This document shows positions 34,172 through 42,923 of a stretch of 59,483 nt of DNA, piece by piece. The notes below the pieces were generated by a model, which was not told the origin of the DNA, ran no database searches, and saw nothing but the letters and a program-made list of their open reading frames with translations. The stretch covers positions 1-59,483 of the forward strand of contig NZ_LMCP01000021.1 in assembly GCF_001425625.1 (NCBI RefSeq), read 5' to 3'. This stretch comes from Mesorhizobium sp. Root102. Lineage in GTDB: Bacteria; Pseudomonadota; Alphaproteobacteria; Rhizobiales; Rhizobiaceae. Every line of letters begins with the position of its first letter. Positions within the stretch are counted from its first letter, which is position 1. A program made the translations under genes and the position numbers.

Positions 34172-34957
34172 TCAGACGCGATGTCCGGCCGCGATGATCT
34201 TCTTCAGGAAGCCTTGCGTACGCTCCTGCTTGGGATGACGGAAAATCTCGTCAGGTTTGCCTTCCTCGACGATTTTGCCACGATCGAAGAACAGCACCCG
34301 GTCGGCGAAGTCGTGGGCAAAACCCATCTCGTGGGTGACCAGAAGCATGGTCATGTCGGTCTCGGCGGCGAGCTTGCGCATGACGTTCATCACCTCCTCG
34401 ACCAGTTCCGGATCGAGCGCCGATGTCACCTCGTCGAACAGCATGATCTTCGGCGATAGCGCGAGCGCCCGGGCGATCGCCACGCGTTGCTTCTGCCCAC
34501 CGGACAGCTGTGCCGGCATATTTTTGGCCTTGTCGGCCATGCCGACCATCTCGAGCAGTTCCATCGCCCGTTTTTCGGCGGCGGCACGCGCCGTACCCTT
34601 GGTCAACATCGGCGCCAGGGTCACATTGTCCATGACAGATTTGTGTGGAAACAGGTTGAACAGTTGGAAGACCATGCCGATCTTCTGTCGCATTCTTGTC
34701 AGGTGCCGCTCGTCGGCGGGCAGCAGCTGACCATTGCGCTCCATGTGGTAAAGCTGCTCGCCATCGATCTGGATATGACCGCCATCGATGCGCTCCAGCG
34801 TCATCAGGATGCGCAGGATCGTCGTCTTGCCCGAGCCCGATGGGCCGATCAGCGCCAGCTTCTCGCCAGGCATGACCTGCATCGACAAGCCGTCCAGCAC
34901 TTTGAAAGTGCCGAAGCTTTTGGAAATGGCGTCGATCTTGATGATGGGCGTGGGCAC
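34172..34957 (-). CDS. ehuA: ectoine/hydroxyectoine ABC transporter ATP-binding protein EhuA
   Basis: Energises ectoine uptake. 261 residues with Walker A (GPSGSGKTTI), the Q-loop, the signature LSGGQKQRVAIARAL, Walker B (IMLFDEVTSALDPELV) and the H-loop (TMLLVTHEMGFA). First gene of a predicted ehuABCD-eutABC-doeAB operon of nine genes with short gaps. The region upstream carries direct repeats that may bind EnuR. Confidence 0.94.
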   Translation of the reverse strand: MPTPIIKIDAISKSFGTFKVLDGLSMQVMPGEKLALIGPSGSGKTTILRILMTLERIDGGHIQIDGEQLYHMERNGQLLPADERHLTRMRQKIGMVFQLFNLFPHKSVMDNVTLAPMLTKGTARAAAEKRAMELLEMVGMADKAKNMPAQLSGGQKQRVAIARALALSPKIMLFDEVTSALDPELVEEVMNVMRKLAAETDMTMLLVTHEMGFAHDFADRVLFFDRGKIVEEGKPDEIFRHPKQERTQGFLKKIIAAGHRV

Positions 34958-35011
34958 TTCAGTTCCCCGTCCTGGAGAGGTCTATGCTCTAACGATGCGG
35001 AACGCGCCAAA

Positions 35012-35045
35012 TCATGTCAATTGGGAAAATAATATCATGACAATT
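35012..35045 (-). promoter_or_regulatory. direct repeats upstream of ehuA, candidate EnuR operator
   Basis: TCATGTCAATT at 35012-35022 and TCATGACAATT at 35035-35045 are direct repeats 23 bases apart (one mismatch), about two helix turns. On the minus strand they give TTGTCA and TTGACA hexamers. MocR-type regulators such as EnuR are known to bind direct repeats at target promoters. A related AATTGACA occurs at about 36493-36500 in the enuR-doeX gap. Inference. Confidence 0.5.
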
Positions 35046-35080
35046 ATTCTGATTCCGCACAGTTTCCGCGCAAACCGGGC

Positions 35081-36466
35081 CTAGATAGCGAGCAGCAGAT
35101 GTTCCGGATCGCCGAGCAAAAGCTTGGTGACAACGCCGAGGCCGGCGCGCAGTTCCCCTTCGGTGGTCGAGCCCAACGAGATGCGCACCGCTGGATGCCA
35201 GGGCGCATCCGAGATGCGGAAGGATGTGCCGGGTGCAATCGCCACGCCCTGCAGGCGAGCCTGGGCGACAAAGCTCTCCTCGGAGCGGTCGGCCGGCAGT
35301 TGCAGCCAGACATGCAGCCCGTCGCGCCGGGCGCGATAGTCCACACCCGCCAGTACTTGCGCCGCGATATCCTGCCGCCGCCGCAATGCCGCGCGTTGCC
35401 AGTGGACAAGCTCCATCGCCGTGCCGTCGGTCACCCATTTGGTGGCGATCTCGGCCACCAGCGGCGTCGCCATCCAGTTCGAGACCAGATGCCGGTTGGC
35501 GACGGCCGCGACATAACGGTCGGGCGCCGCGAGATAGCCGATGCGCAGGCCGGGCACCGTGATCTTGGTGAAGGAGGTGACGTAGAGCGTGCGCTCCGGC
35601 GCAAACGCGGCAACCGGCGGCGGCCGGTCTTCGACCAGGGGACCCAGCACATCGTTCTCGATGATGGCGATGTCGTGCTTGCGCGCCACAGCCGCGATCT
35701 GCTCCCGCCGCGCCGCATCCATCAGCGTCGCCGTTGGGTTGATCACCGAGGGCTGCACGAACACGGCGCGGATGTCGGAAAGCCGGCAGGCCTCGTCCAG
35801 TGCTTCCGGGATCAGGCCATTGCAGTCGATCGGCAGCCCCTCGAGGTTGAAGCCGAGATAGCGTGCAAGCGGCACCAGCGTGTGGTGGCCGATCGCCTCG
35901 GTGGCGACCGTCGAGCCGGGCGGCGCGACGCTCATCAGCGCCACCGTCATGCCGGCGGTGGCGCCGTTGGTCAGGCTGATGTTCTGCGCGGAGATGTCGA
36001 GCCCGCACAGTTTCAGCCATTCGACCGCCACCGCGCGATGGCGTGGAAACACCATGTTGGGGCGGAACGAAAGTGCTGAACTCGACGGAAGGTTCTCGGC
36101 CAGCCAGCCCAGCGCCTGCTTCAGCCGCTCCAGATGCATCGGCTCGCAGACCGGTTTCAGGATCGACAGATCGATGACTTCGCCGAGCCGCTCTGGCAGA
36201 TAGGGTGGTTCCGGCTCGCGGCGCTGCGTCTGGACGAAGCTGCCACGACCGATCTCGCCAGAAATCAGGCCTCGCCGGATCAGCTCCTCATAGGCGCGGC
36301 CGACCGTTTGCACCGAAAGCTTGAGGTCGTCGGCCAGCCGGCGGTGGGTCGGCAGCCGTGCGCCATTGGCAAGACGCCCGTCATGGATGGCGCGCGCGAA
36401 CTGGTCGGCCAGCGATTGATAGGCCGGCCGCCGGATGAGCGCGGGATCGGGTTGCCACAATGTCAT
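35081..36466 (-). CDS. enuR: EnuR, MocR-type GntR/PLP regulator of ectoine catabolism
   Basis: Represses the ectoine genes and is induced by pathway intermediates acting on its bound PLP (known for EnuR of Ruegeria). 461 residues: a GntR winged helix (LPTHRRLADDLKLSVQTVGRAYEEL, in part, residues 38-62) and an aminotransferase-like domain with the PLP lysine in TSFTKITVPGLRIGYL (about 292-307). It lies just upstream of ehuA on the same strand and divergent from doeX, the typical position. Confidence 0.92.
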   Translation of the reverse strand: MTLWQPDPALIRRPAYQSLADQFARAIHDGRLANGARLPTHRRLADDLKLSVQTVGRAYEELIRRGLISGEIGRGSFVQTQRREPEPPYLPERLGEVIDLSILKPVCEPMHLERLKQALGWLAENLPSSSALSFRPNMVFPRHRAVAVEWLKLCGLDISAQNISLTNGATAGMTVALMSVAPPGSTVATEAIGHHTLVPLARYLGFNLEGLPIDCNGLIPEALDEACRLSDIRAVFVQPSVINPTATLMDAARREQIAAVARKHDIAIIENDVLGPLVEDRPPPVAAFAPERTLYVTSFTKITVPGLRIGYLAAPDRYVAAVANRHLVSNWMATPLVAEIATKWVTDGTAMELVHWQRAALRRRQDIAAQVLAGVDYRARRDGLHVWLQLPADRSEESFVAQARLQGVAIAPGTSFRISDAPWHPAVRISLGSTTEGELRAGLGVVTKLLLGDPEHLLLAI

Positions 36467-36549
36467 GACTTATTAGAGATCGAAATCAGTGCAATTGACA
36501 ATCGAAATAATGCGCCGTCATGGTGCGGTGGACGAAAAAGTGGACGCCG

Positions 36550-37041
36550 ATGAACGCTGCGAGACTCGACCCGATCGACCTGAAAATCCTCGACGCCATC
36601 CAGCGCGACGGACGCATCACCAAGTTGGCGCTGGCAGAACAGGTCGGCCTGTCGCCGACCCCGTGCTGGATGCGGCTGCGCAAGCTGGAAAAGGCCGGCA
36701 TCGTCGCGGGCTACCACGCCAGGATCGCCATGCGTGTCGTGGCACCCGTCGCCACCGTGCTGATGGAGGTGACGCTGGCCAACCACCGCCAGGCCGATTT
36801 CGAGCGCTTCGAGCGCGTCATTCGCGACATTCCCGAGATCGTCGCCTGCTGGTCGGTGGGAGGCGGCGTCGACTATGTGCTGAAGGTGATGACACGCGAC
36901 ATCGACGCCTATCAGCGGCTGGTCGACGGCTTGCTGGACCGCGAAATCGGCATCGACCGCTACTTCACCTACATCGTCATCAAGACGGTGAAGGACGAGA
37001 TCGCGCTGCCCATAGCCGACCTGCTGCCGGCGTCGGCTTAA
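36550..37041 (+). CDS. doeX: Lrp/AsnC-type regulator DoeX
   Basis: A 163-residue feast/famine regulator: an N-terminal helix-turn-helix (DLKILDAIQRDGRITKLALA, LSPTPCWMRLRKLEKAGIV) and a C-terminal RAM domain (EIVACWSVGGGVDYVLKVM). DoeX accompanies ectoine catabolic genes in Halomonas and other bacteria. The ATG at 36550 fits the family; ten upstream in-frame codons are not needed. Divergent from enuR across 83 bases, and upstream of doeC. Confidence 0.9.
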   Translation: MNAARLDPIDLKILDAIQRDGRITKLALAEQVGLSPTPCWMRLRKLEKAGIVAGYHARIAMRVVAPVATVLMEVTLANHRQADFERFERVIRDIPEIVACWSVGGGVDYVLKVMTRDIDAYQRLVDGLLDREIGIDRYFTYIVIKTVKDEIALPIADLLPASA

Positions 37042-37172
37042 GGACCGGAGAGATCGTCTGCCGAGGCGACGCAATAGAGAGAGTCTCTCTACTCCGAGGC
37101 ATCCAAACAGCCTCTCTGTCTGCATCGGGCGGATAATCTTCCCGCATCAGTCCGAACCGGGAGGCCTCGACC

Positions 37173-38666
37173 ATGTCCGCGCATTTCGCCCGCTCGCATC
37201 GCCATGAAGCGCTCGACGGCCTCGCCGACCGCCGGCTGCTGCGCGAACTTGCCTATGTCGACGGCCACTGGACAGCGAGCGAGGCTGCCGAAAGTTTCGA
37301 GGTAACCGATCCGGCCACCGGCACGACTGTCGCTTTCGTCGCCGCGCTCGATGGCCGGCAGACGACAAAGGCGATCGATGCCGCCGCGCGCGCCTTTCCG
37401 GCCTGGCGGGCGCTGTTGCCGCAGGAGCGCTCGAAAACCTTAAGAAAATGGTTCGAGTTGATCGTCGGCGCCAAGGATGATCTGGCCCTGCTGATGACAC
37501 TGGAACAGGGCAAGCCGCTGCAGGAATCGCTGGGCGAGATCGACTACGCCGCCTCCTTCGTCGAATGGTATGCCGAAGAAGCAAAACGCCTGAACGCAGA
37601 GAGCATCACCAGCCATCTGGCAGGCGCCGAAATGATGGTGCGGCGCGAGCCGCTCGGTGTCGTCGGTGTCGTCACGCCTTGGAATTTTCCGTCGGCGATG
37701 CTGACCCGCAAGGCAGCCGCCGCCCTTGCCGCCGGCTGCACCATCGTTGCGCATCCGTCCTCGGAAACACCGCTATCGGCGCTGGCGCTGGCCGAACTCG
37801 GCGAACGCGCCGGCCTGCCCGCTGGCGTCTTCAACATCATCACCGGCAAGGCTTCGACCATCGTCGGCCGGCTGTGCGAAGATCCGCGCGTTCGCGCCAT
37901 GAGCTTTACCGGCTCGACCGAGATCGGCAGGCTGATCGCCGCGCAAAGTGCGCCGACAATGAAACGGCTGGTGATGGAGCTTGGCGGCCACGCGCCGCTG
38001 ATCGTCTTTGCCGATGCCGATCTGGAGAGAGCCGTGAGCATCGCTATCGACGCCAAATTCGCCACATCGGGCCAGGACTGCCTCGCCGCCAACCGCATCT
38101 ATGTCCAGCGTCCAATCTACGAGCGCTTCTGCGCCGCTTTCGCCCAGCGCATCGAGGCGTTGCGCAGCGGCAATGGCCTTGCCGGTGACACCGACATCGG
38201 GCCGCTGATGCATGAGCGCGCAGTGAAGAAGGTCGAGGAACAGGTCGCCGATGCGCTCGCCCTTGGCGCGCGCTGCCTCACCGGCGGCGGGCGGCATCAG
38301 GCTGGTCCCCTGTTCTACCAGCCGACGCTGCTGGCCGATGTCAGTGACGAAGCGCTGATCATGCGCGAGGAGACCTTTGGTCCGGTCGCCGCCGTAACGC
38401 CGTTCGACAGCGAGGACGAGGTGATCGCTCGCGCCAATGCCACCGAATATGGCCTCGTCGCCTATGTCGTGACCGAGAACGGCGCCCGCCAGCAACGTAT
38501 GGGCCGTGCGCTCGACTACGGCATGGTCGCCATCAACCGCGTCAAGATCACAGGCGCGCCGATACCGTTTGGCGGCGTCAAGCAATCCGGCATCGGCCGC
38601 GAAGGCTCGCGCCATGGGCTCGAAGCCTTCACCGATCTCAAATATCTTTGCCTCGATGTAGCCTAA
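37173..38666 (+). CDS. doeC: aspartate-semialdehyde dehydrogenase DoeC (aldehyde dehydrogenase family)
   Basis: Oxidises aspartate semialdehyde to aspartate at the end of ectoine degradation. 497 residues with the ALDH folds VTPWNFPSAMLTRKAAAALA, the catalytic Glu in VMELGGHAPLIV (about residue 268) and the catalytic Cys in SGQDCLAANRIYVQRP (about 302). It is close to succinate-semialdehyde dehydrogenases, so the role rests partly on context. The upstream gap holds a GAGAGAGTCTCTCT palindrome. Confidence 0.9.
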   Translation: MSAHFARSHRHEALDGLADRRLLRELAYVDGHWTASEAAESFEVTDPATGTTVAFVAALDGRQTTKAIDAAARAFPAWRALLPQERSKTLRKWFELIVGAKDDLALLMTLEQGKPLQESLGEIDYAASFVEWYAEEAKRLNAESITSHLAGAEMMVRREPLGVVGVVTPWNFPSAMLTRKAAAALAAGCTIVAHPSSETPLSALALAELGERAGLPAGVFNIITGKASTIVGRLCEDPRVRAMSFTGSTEIGRLIAAQSAPTMKRLVMELGGHAPLIVFADADLERAVSIAIDAKFATSGQDCLAANRIYVQRPIYERFCAAFAQRIEALRSGNGLAGDTDIGPLMHERAVKKVEEQVADALALGARCLTGGGRHQAGPLFYQPTLLADVSDEALIMREETFGPVAAVTPFDSEDEVIARANATEYGLVAYVVTENGARQQRMGRALDYGMVAINRVKITGAPIPFGGVKQSGIGREGSRHGLEAFTDLKYLCLDVA

Positions 38667-38703
38667 GCTGCGCCGAAATCGTCCCTTTGTCAGGAGTCAA
38701 AAA

Positions 38704-40083
38704 ATGCTCGACCAGTCCAACGAACTCGCCGCCTGGGATCGCGATCATTTCTTCCATCCCTCGACCCATATGGGCACGCATGCGCGCGGTGAATCGCCGA
38801 CCCGCATCATGGCCGGCGGTGAAGGCGTCACCGTCTGGGACAACAATGGCAAGAAGAGCCTCGATGCCTTCGCCGGCCTCTATTGCGTCAATGTCGGCTA
38901 TGGCCGCCAGAAGATCGCCGATGCCATCGCCGCCCAGGCGAAGAACCTCGCCTACTACCATGCCTATGTAGGCCACGGCACCGAGGCCTCGATCACGCTG
39001 GCCAAGATGATCATCGACCGCGCGCCGAAGGGCATGTCGAGGGTCTATTTCGGCCTGTCGGGTTCGGATGCCAACGAAACCAACATCAAGCTGATCTGGT
39101 ACTACAACAATGTGCTCGGACGGCCGGAGAAGAAGAAGATCATCTCGCGCTGGCGCGGCTATCACGGCTCGGGCGTGATGACGGGATCACTGACCGGGCT
39201 CGACCTGTTCCACAACGCCTTCGACCTGCCGCGCGCGCCGATCCTGCACACCGAGGCGCCCTATTACTTCCGCCGCGCCGACCGCTCGATGAGCGAGGAG
39301 CAGTTTTCGCAGCATTGCGCCGACAAGCTCGAGGAGATGATCCTGGCCGAAGGCCCGGAAACGGTCGCCGCCTTCATCGGCGAGCCGATCCTCGGCACCG
39401 GCGGCATCGTGCCGCCGCCGGCCGGCTATTGGGAGAAGATCCAGGCGGTGCTGAAGAAATATGACGTGCTGCTGGTCGCCGATGAAGTGGTGACGGGCTT
39501 CGGCCGGCTGGGCACCATGTTCGGCTCCGACCATTACGGCATCAAGCCGGACCTGATCACCATCGCCAAGGGCCTGACCTCGGCCTATGCGCCGCTGTCG
39601 GGCGTCATCGTCGCCGACAAGATGTGGCAGGTGCTGGTTGAGGGCTCCGACAAGCTCGGCTCGCTCGGCCATGGCTGGACCTATTCGGCGCATCCGATCT
39701 GCGTTGCTGCTGGCGTCGCCAATCTCGAACTAATCGACGAGATGGACCTAGTGACGAATGCCCGCGAGACCGGCGCCTATTTCCGCGCCGAGCTGGCCAA
39801 GGCGGTCGGCGATCACAGACACGTCGGTGATGTGCGCGGCGACGGCATGCTGGCGGCGGTCGAGTTCGTCGCCGACAAGGACGACCGGGTGTTCTTCGAC
39901 GCTTCGCAGAAGATCGGACCACAGGTGGCGACGGCACTTGCCGCCAGCGGCGTCATCGGCCGCGCCATGCCGCAGGGAGACATCCTCGGCTTTGCCCCGC
40001 CGCTCTGCCTGACGCGCGAAGAAGCCGACACCGTGGTGGCCAAGACGGCGGACGCGGTGAAGAGCGTGTTTGCCAATCTCTGA
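38704..40083 (+). CDS. doeD: L-2,4-diaminobutyrate transaminase DoeD
   Basis: Moves the amino group of diaminobutyrate to a keto acid, giving aspartate semialdehyde for DoeC. A 459-residue class III PLP aminotransferase with GLSGSDANETNIKL, the PLP aspartate in LLVADEVVTGFGRLG and the PLP lysine in LITIAKGLTSAYAPLSG (about residue 287). It follows doeC by 37 bases. Confidence 0.92.
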   Translation: MLDQSNELAAWDRDHFFHPSTHMGTHARGESPTRIMAGGEGVTVWDNNGKKSLDAFAGLYCVNVGYGRQKIADAIAAQAKNLAYYHAYVGHGTEASITLAKMIIDRAPKGMSRVYFGLSGSDANETNIKLIWYYNNVLGRPEKKKIISRWRGYHGSGVMTGSLTGLDLFHNAFDLPRAPILHTEAPYYFRRADRSMSEEQFSQHCADKLEEMILAEGPETVAAFIGEPILGTGGIVPPPAGYWEKIQAVLKKYDVLLVADEVVTGFGRLGTMFGSDHYGIKPDLITIAKGLTSAYAPLSGVIVADKMWQVLVEGSDKLGSLGHGWTYSAHPICVAAGVANLELIDEMDLVTNARETGAYFRAELAKAVGDHRHVGDVRGDGMLAAVEFVADKDDRVFFDASQKIGPQVATALAASGVIGRAMPQGDILGFAPPLCLTREEADTVVAKTADAVKSVFANL

Positions 40084-40092
40084 AATCGACCT

Positions 40093-41196
40093 GTGAACGC
40101 CGTGACCGAAACCCTCCCCGCCACCATGGCCGCCGTGCTGCTCACCGGGCACGGCGGACCGGAAAAACTCGTCTACCGCAGCGATGTGAAAGTGCCCGCG
40201 CCTGCTCCTGATGAAGTGCTGGTCAAGGTCAGCGCTTGCGGCATGAACAACACCGATGTCTGGGTGCGCCAGGGCGCCTATGGAACGGAGGAGGATGCTG
40301 CCGCGGTGTCGACCTGGCGGCGCCAGGGCAACACGCTTGTTTTCCCGCGCATCCAGGGCACCGACACAGTCGGCACCGTCGCCGCGGTCGGCGAAGGCGT
40401 TTCGCCTGACCGTATCGGCGAACGGGTGATGGTCGATTTCTCGATCTACAACCGCGACGACGATTCGCTCGCCGACATCGACTATATGGGCCACGGCCGC
40501 GACGGCGGCTACGCCGAATACCAGGCCGTTCCGGCCGAGAACGCTCATGTCGTCGATACCGAACTGACCGACGTCGAACTCGCCACCTTCTGCTGCGCCT
40601 ACCTCACTGGCGAACAGATGCTGGAGCGCGCCGCGCTCAAGGCCGGCGAGCGCGTGCTGGTCACCGGCGCCTCGGGCGGTGTCGGTTCCGGCATCGTGCA
40701 GCTGGCTCGGGCGCGCGGCGCCATTCCCTATGCCGTCGTCGGCAAGGGCAAGGAACAGGCAGTGCTCGACATCGGCGCCGAGGCTGTCATCACCCGTGGC
40801 GTTGCCGACCTCCCGCAAGCCGTGAACGAGGCGACCGGCGGCCAGCCGATCGATGTGGTGGCCGACCTCGTCGGCGGCGCCGTCTTCAACGACCTGTTGC
40901 GCATCCTGCGACCCGAAGGCCGCTATACCACCGCCGGGGCAATCGCCGGCCCGGTCGTGCAGCTCGATCTCAGGACCATGTATCTGAAGCAATTGCAGCT
41001 GCATGGCTCGAGCCAGGGCACGCGCGCCGATTTCCGCCGCATCGTTGGATACATCGAGGCGAAGAAAATCCGGCCGCTGGTCGGCGGCGTCTACAAGCTC
41101 TCCGATTTCCACCATGCGCAGGCGGATTTCATCGCCAAGGATTTCGTCGGCAAGCTTGTGGTGGTGCCGGATGCAATGTGGGGTTCGGCTATCTGA
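40093..41196 (+). CDS. zinc-type alcohol dehydrogenase-like / quinone oxidoreductase (MDR family)
   Basis: A 367-residue medium-chain dehydrogenase-like protein with a GroES-like N-terminal domain (VKVSACGMNNTDVWVRQG), a distinctive insert (IYNRDDDSLADIDYMGHGRDGGYAEY) and the NAD(P) motif VTGASGGVGSGIVQLA. The catalytic-zinc cysteine of true ADHs is not obvious. The GTG start at 40093 is 9 bases after doeD, so it belongs to the doeX-doeC-doeD operon, but no role in ectoine breakdown is known to me. It could handle an aldehyde side product. Confidence 0.85.
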   Translation: MNAVTETLPATMAAVLLTGHGGPEKLVYRSDVKVPAPAPDEVLVKVSACGMNNTDVWVRQGAYGTEEDAAAVSTWRRQGNTLVFPRIQGTDTVGTVAAVGEGVSPDRIGERVMVDFSIYNRDDDSLADIDYMGHGRDGGYAEYQAVPAENAHVVDTELTDVELATFCCAYLTGEQMLERAALKAGERVLVTGASGGVGSGIVQLARARGAIPYAVVGKGKEQAVLDIGAEAVITRGVADLPQAVNEATGGQPIDVVADLVGGAVFNDLLRILRPEGRYTTAGAIAGPVVQLDLRTMYLKQLQLHGSSQGTRADFRRIVGYIEAKKIRPLVGGVYKLSDFHHAQADFIAKDFVGKLVVVPDAMWGSAI

Positions 41197-41212
41197 ACAA
41201 CCCGACTGTGCC

Positions 41213-42259
41213 TCAACCCTGCTGGGCCGCTCTCAGCAGCATGCCGAACAGGTCGCGCGGCTCGTCGGGGTCGGCCAGCATGTCGAGTTCCTGGTAGAGG
41301 CCGGTCGAGCGCAGCTGATCCCTGACATAGCGCAGCGCCGAGAAATCCTCGATGGCGAAGCCGACCGAATCGAACAGCGTGATCTGGCTGGGATCGCGCC
41401 GGCCTTGCACTGCGCCTGACATCACCTGCCACAGCTCGGTCACCTTGTGATCTGGCGCAAGCTGCTGGATCTCGCCCTCGATACGGGTCTGTGGCGGATA
41501 TTCGACGAAGATGTCGGAGCGCAGCAGGATGTCGTGGTGCAGTTCGGTCTTGCCGGGACAGTCGCCGCCGACCGCGTTGATGTGGACGCCGGAGCCGACC
41601 ATGTTGTCGGTGAGGATGGTGGCGTACTGCTTGTCGGCGGTGACGGTGGTGATGATGTCGGCTCCCTCGACCGCCTCCTGCGCGGTGCCGCAGGCGACCA
41701 TGTCGAAGCCGAGCCCGGCGAGATTGCGGATGCATTTTTCGGTGGCCGTGCGGTCAATGTCATAAAGCCTCAGCCTGTCGACGCCGAGCATCGCCTTGAA
41801 GGCCACCGCCTGGAATTCGGCCTGGGCGCCGTTACCGATCAGCGCCATGCAGCTGGAGCCGGTCGGCGCCAGGTACTTGGCAGCCAGAGCCGACATCGCC
41901 GCCGTGCGCAGCGCGGTCAGGATGGTCATTTCGGATAGCAGCACAGGATAGCCATTGTGGACATCGGCGAGCATGCCGAAGGCGGTCACCGTCTGGCGGC
42001 CCTCGCGCATGTTCTTGGGGTGGCCGTTGACATATTTGAAGCCGTAGACCTCGCCGTCGCTGGTCGGCATCAGCTCGATGACGCCCTCGGCGCTGTGCGA
42101 GGCGACGCGCGGCGTCTTGTCGAACAGTTCCCAACGGCGGAAGTCGTCCTCGATGTAGCCGGCAAGTTCGACGAGGAAGCGCTCGACGCCGACCTTCAGC
42201 ACCAGCTTCATCATGTGGTCGACGCTGACGAAGGGGACGATGTTGAGATTGGGAATCAT
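41213..42259 (-). CDS. ornithine cyclodeaminase
   Basis: Converts ornithine to proline and ammonia, or acts on a related amino acid, with bound NAD. A 348-residue protein with KYVNGHPKNMREGRQTVTAFG, LRTAAMSALAAKYLAP, the dinucleotide motif ALIGNGAQAEFQA and VGGDCPGKTELH, closer to true ornithine cyclodeaminases than EutC at 29013. Convergent with the doe operon, and 6 bases downstream of the PaiB-like gene. Confidence 0.9.
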   Translation of the reverse strand: MIPNLNIVPFVSVDHMMKLVLKVGVERFLVELAGYIEDDFRRWELFDKTPRVASHSAEGVIELMPTSDGEVYGFKYVNGHPKNMREGRQTVTAFGMLADVHNGYPVLLSEMTILTALRTAAMSALAAKYLAPTGSSCMALIGNGAQAEFQAVAFKAMLGVDRLRLYDIDRTATEKCIRNLAGLGFDMVACGTAQEAVEGADIITTVTADKQYATILTDNMVGSGVHINAVGGDCPGKTELHHDILLRSDIFVEYPPQTRIEGEIQQLAPDHKVTELWQVMSGAVQGRRDPSQITLFDSVGFAIEDFSALRYVRDQLRSTGLYQELDMLADPDEPRDLFGMLLRAAQQG

Positions 42260-42265
42260 TTTTTC

Positions 42266-42919
42266 TTATCCTTGCCGCATGCAGGTGGTCAGTCCTTGGC
42301 GATGCGCGTTGTGTGCCTTCATCATCGTTGCCAGCGCTGGATCGTTTTGCTCCAGCGCCCTGATGGCTCCGCTTGTGTCGTAGAGGCGCTCATCCTGCCC
42401 CATCTTGAACTTGGCTTCTAGCCGTTCGATCGGCAGGTCGAAGCCGAGGATATGCGGTATGCGCCGCTCCATGCCGCCGGGTCCCAGTTCGCGCATCCGC
42501 CAGCGGTCGTCGCGATCTTTTTCGAGCATGTCGACAAGCTGAAGCAGATGTCTTGCGGTGGCGTGATCGTCGAGCGTAACCGGCCTGCCATGGCAATGCA
42601 CGACGGCGAAATTCCAGGTCGGCGCGCTGTCGCGCACTGGGTTGCGCGGATACCAGGACGGCGAGATGTAGCCATGCGGGCCGTGAAAGATGGCGACCGT
42701 CTCCCTGCCCTCGGCAATCAGCGCGCTGTGCGGATTGGCCCTGGCGAGATGCGAGACCAACGTTCCGTTTTCACCGCGCATGGGATCAAGCACGAAGGGC
42801 AGATGCGATACGGCGAGGCCCTGCGGTCCTGACGTCACCGCCGTCGCAAAGGCCGCGGCTTCGATCAGGCCGAACACCTCGTCGCGCGACAGCGGCGCAA
42901 ATTCAGGCTTGCTGTACAT
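42266..42919 (-). CDS. PaiB-family FMN-binding protein
   Basis: A 217-residue split-barrel protein of the PaiB/FMN-binding negative regulator family (MYSKPEF, LPFVLDP, HLARANPH, FHGPHGYISPSWY, PTWNFAVVHCHG). PaiB of Bacillus represses degradative enzymes and sporulation genes, but many relatives probably bind flavin or haem and act as enzymes. It shares a transcript with the ornithine cyclodeaminase gene and follows the ABC transporter permease gene. Confidence 0.9.
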   Translation of the reverse strand: MYSKPEFAPLSRDEVFGLIEAAAFATAVTSGPQGLAVSHLPFVLDPMRGENGTLVSHLARANPHSALIAEGRETVAIFHGPHGYISPSWYPRNPVRDSAPTWNFAVVHCHGRPVTLDDHATARHLLQLVDMLEKDRDDRWRMRELGPGGMERRIPHILGFDLPIERLEAKFKMGQDERLYDTSGAIRALEQNDPALATMMKAHNAHRQGLTTCMRQG

Positions 42920-42923
42920 CAGG

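Noticed and set aside
29013..42259. eutC and the 41213 gene as recent duplicates
   Set aside because: They share a family but differ in length and in motifs around the cofactor site, so they are distant paralogues.
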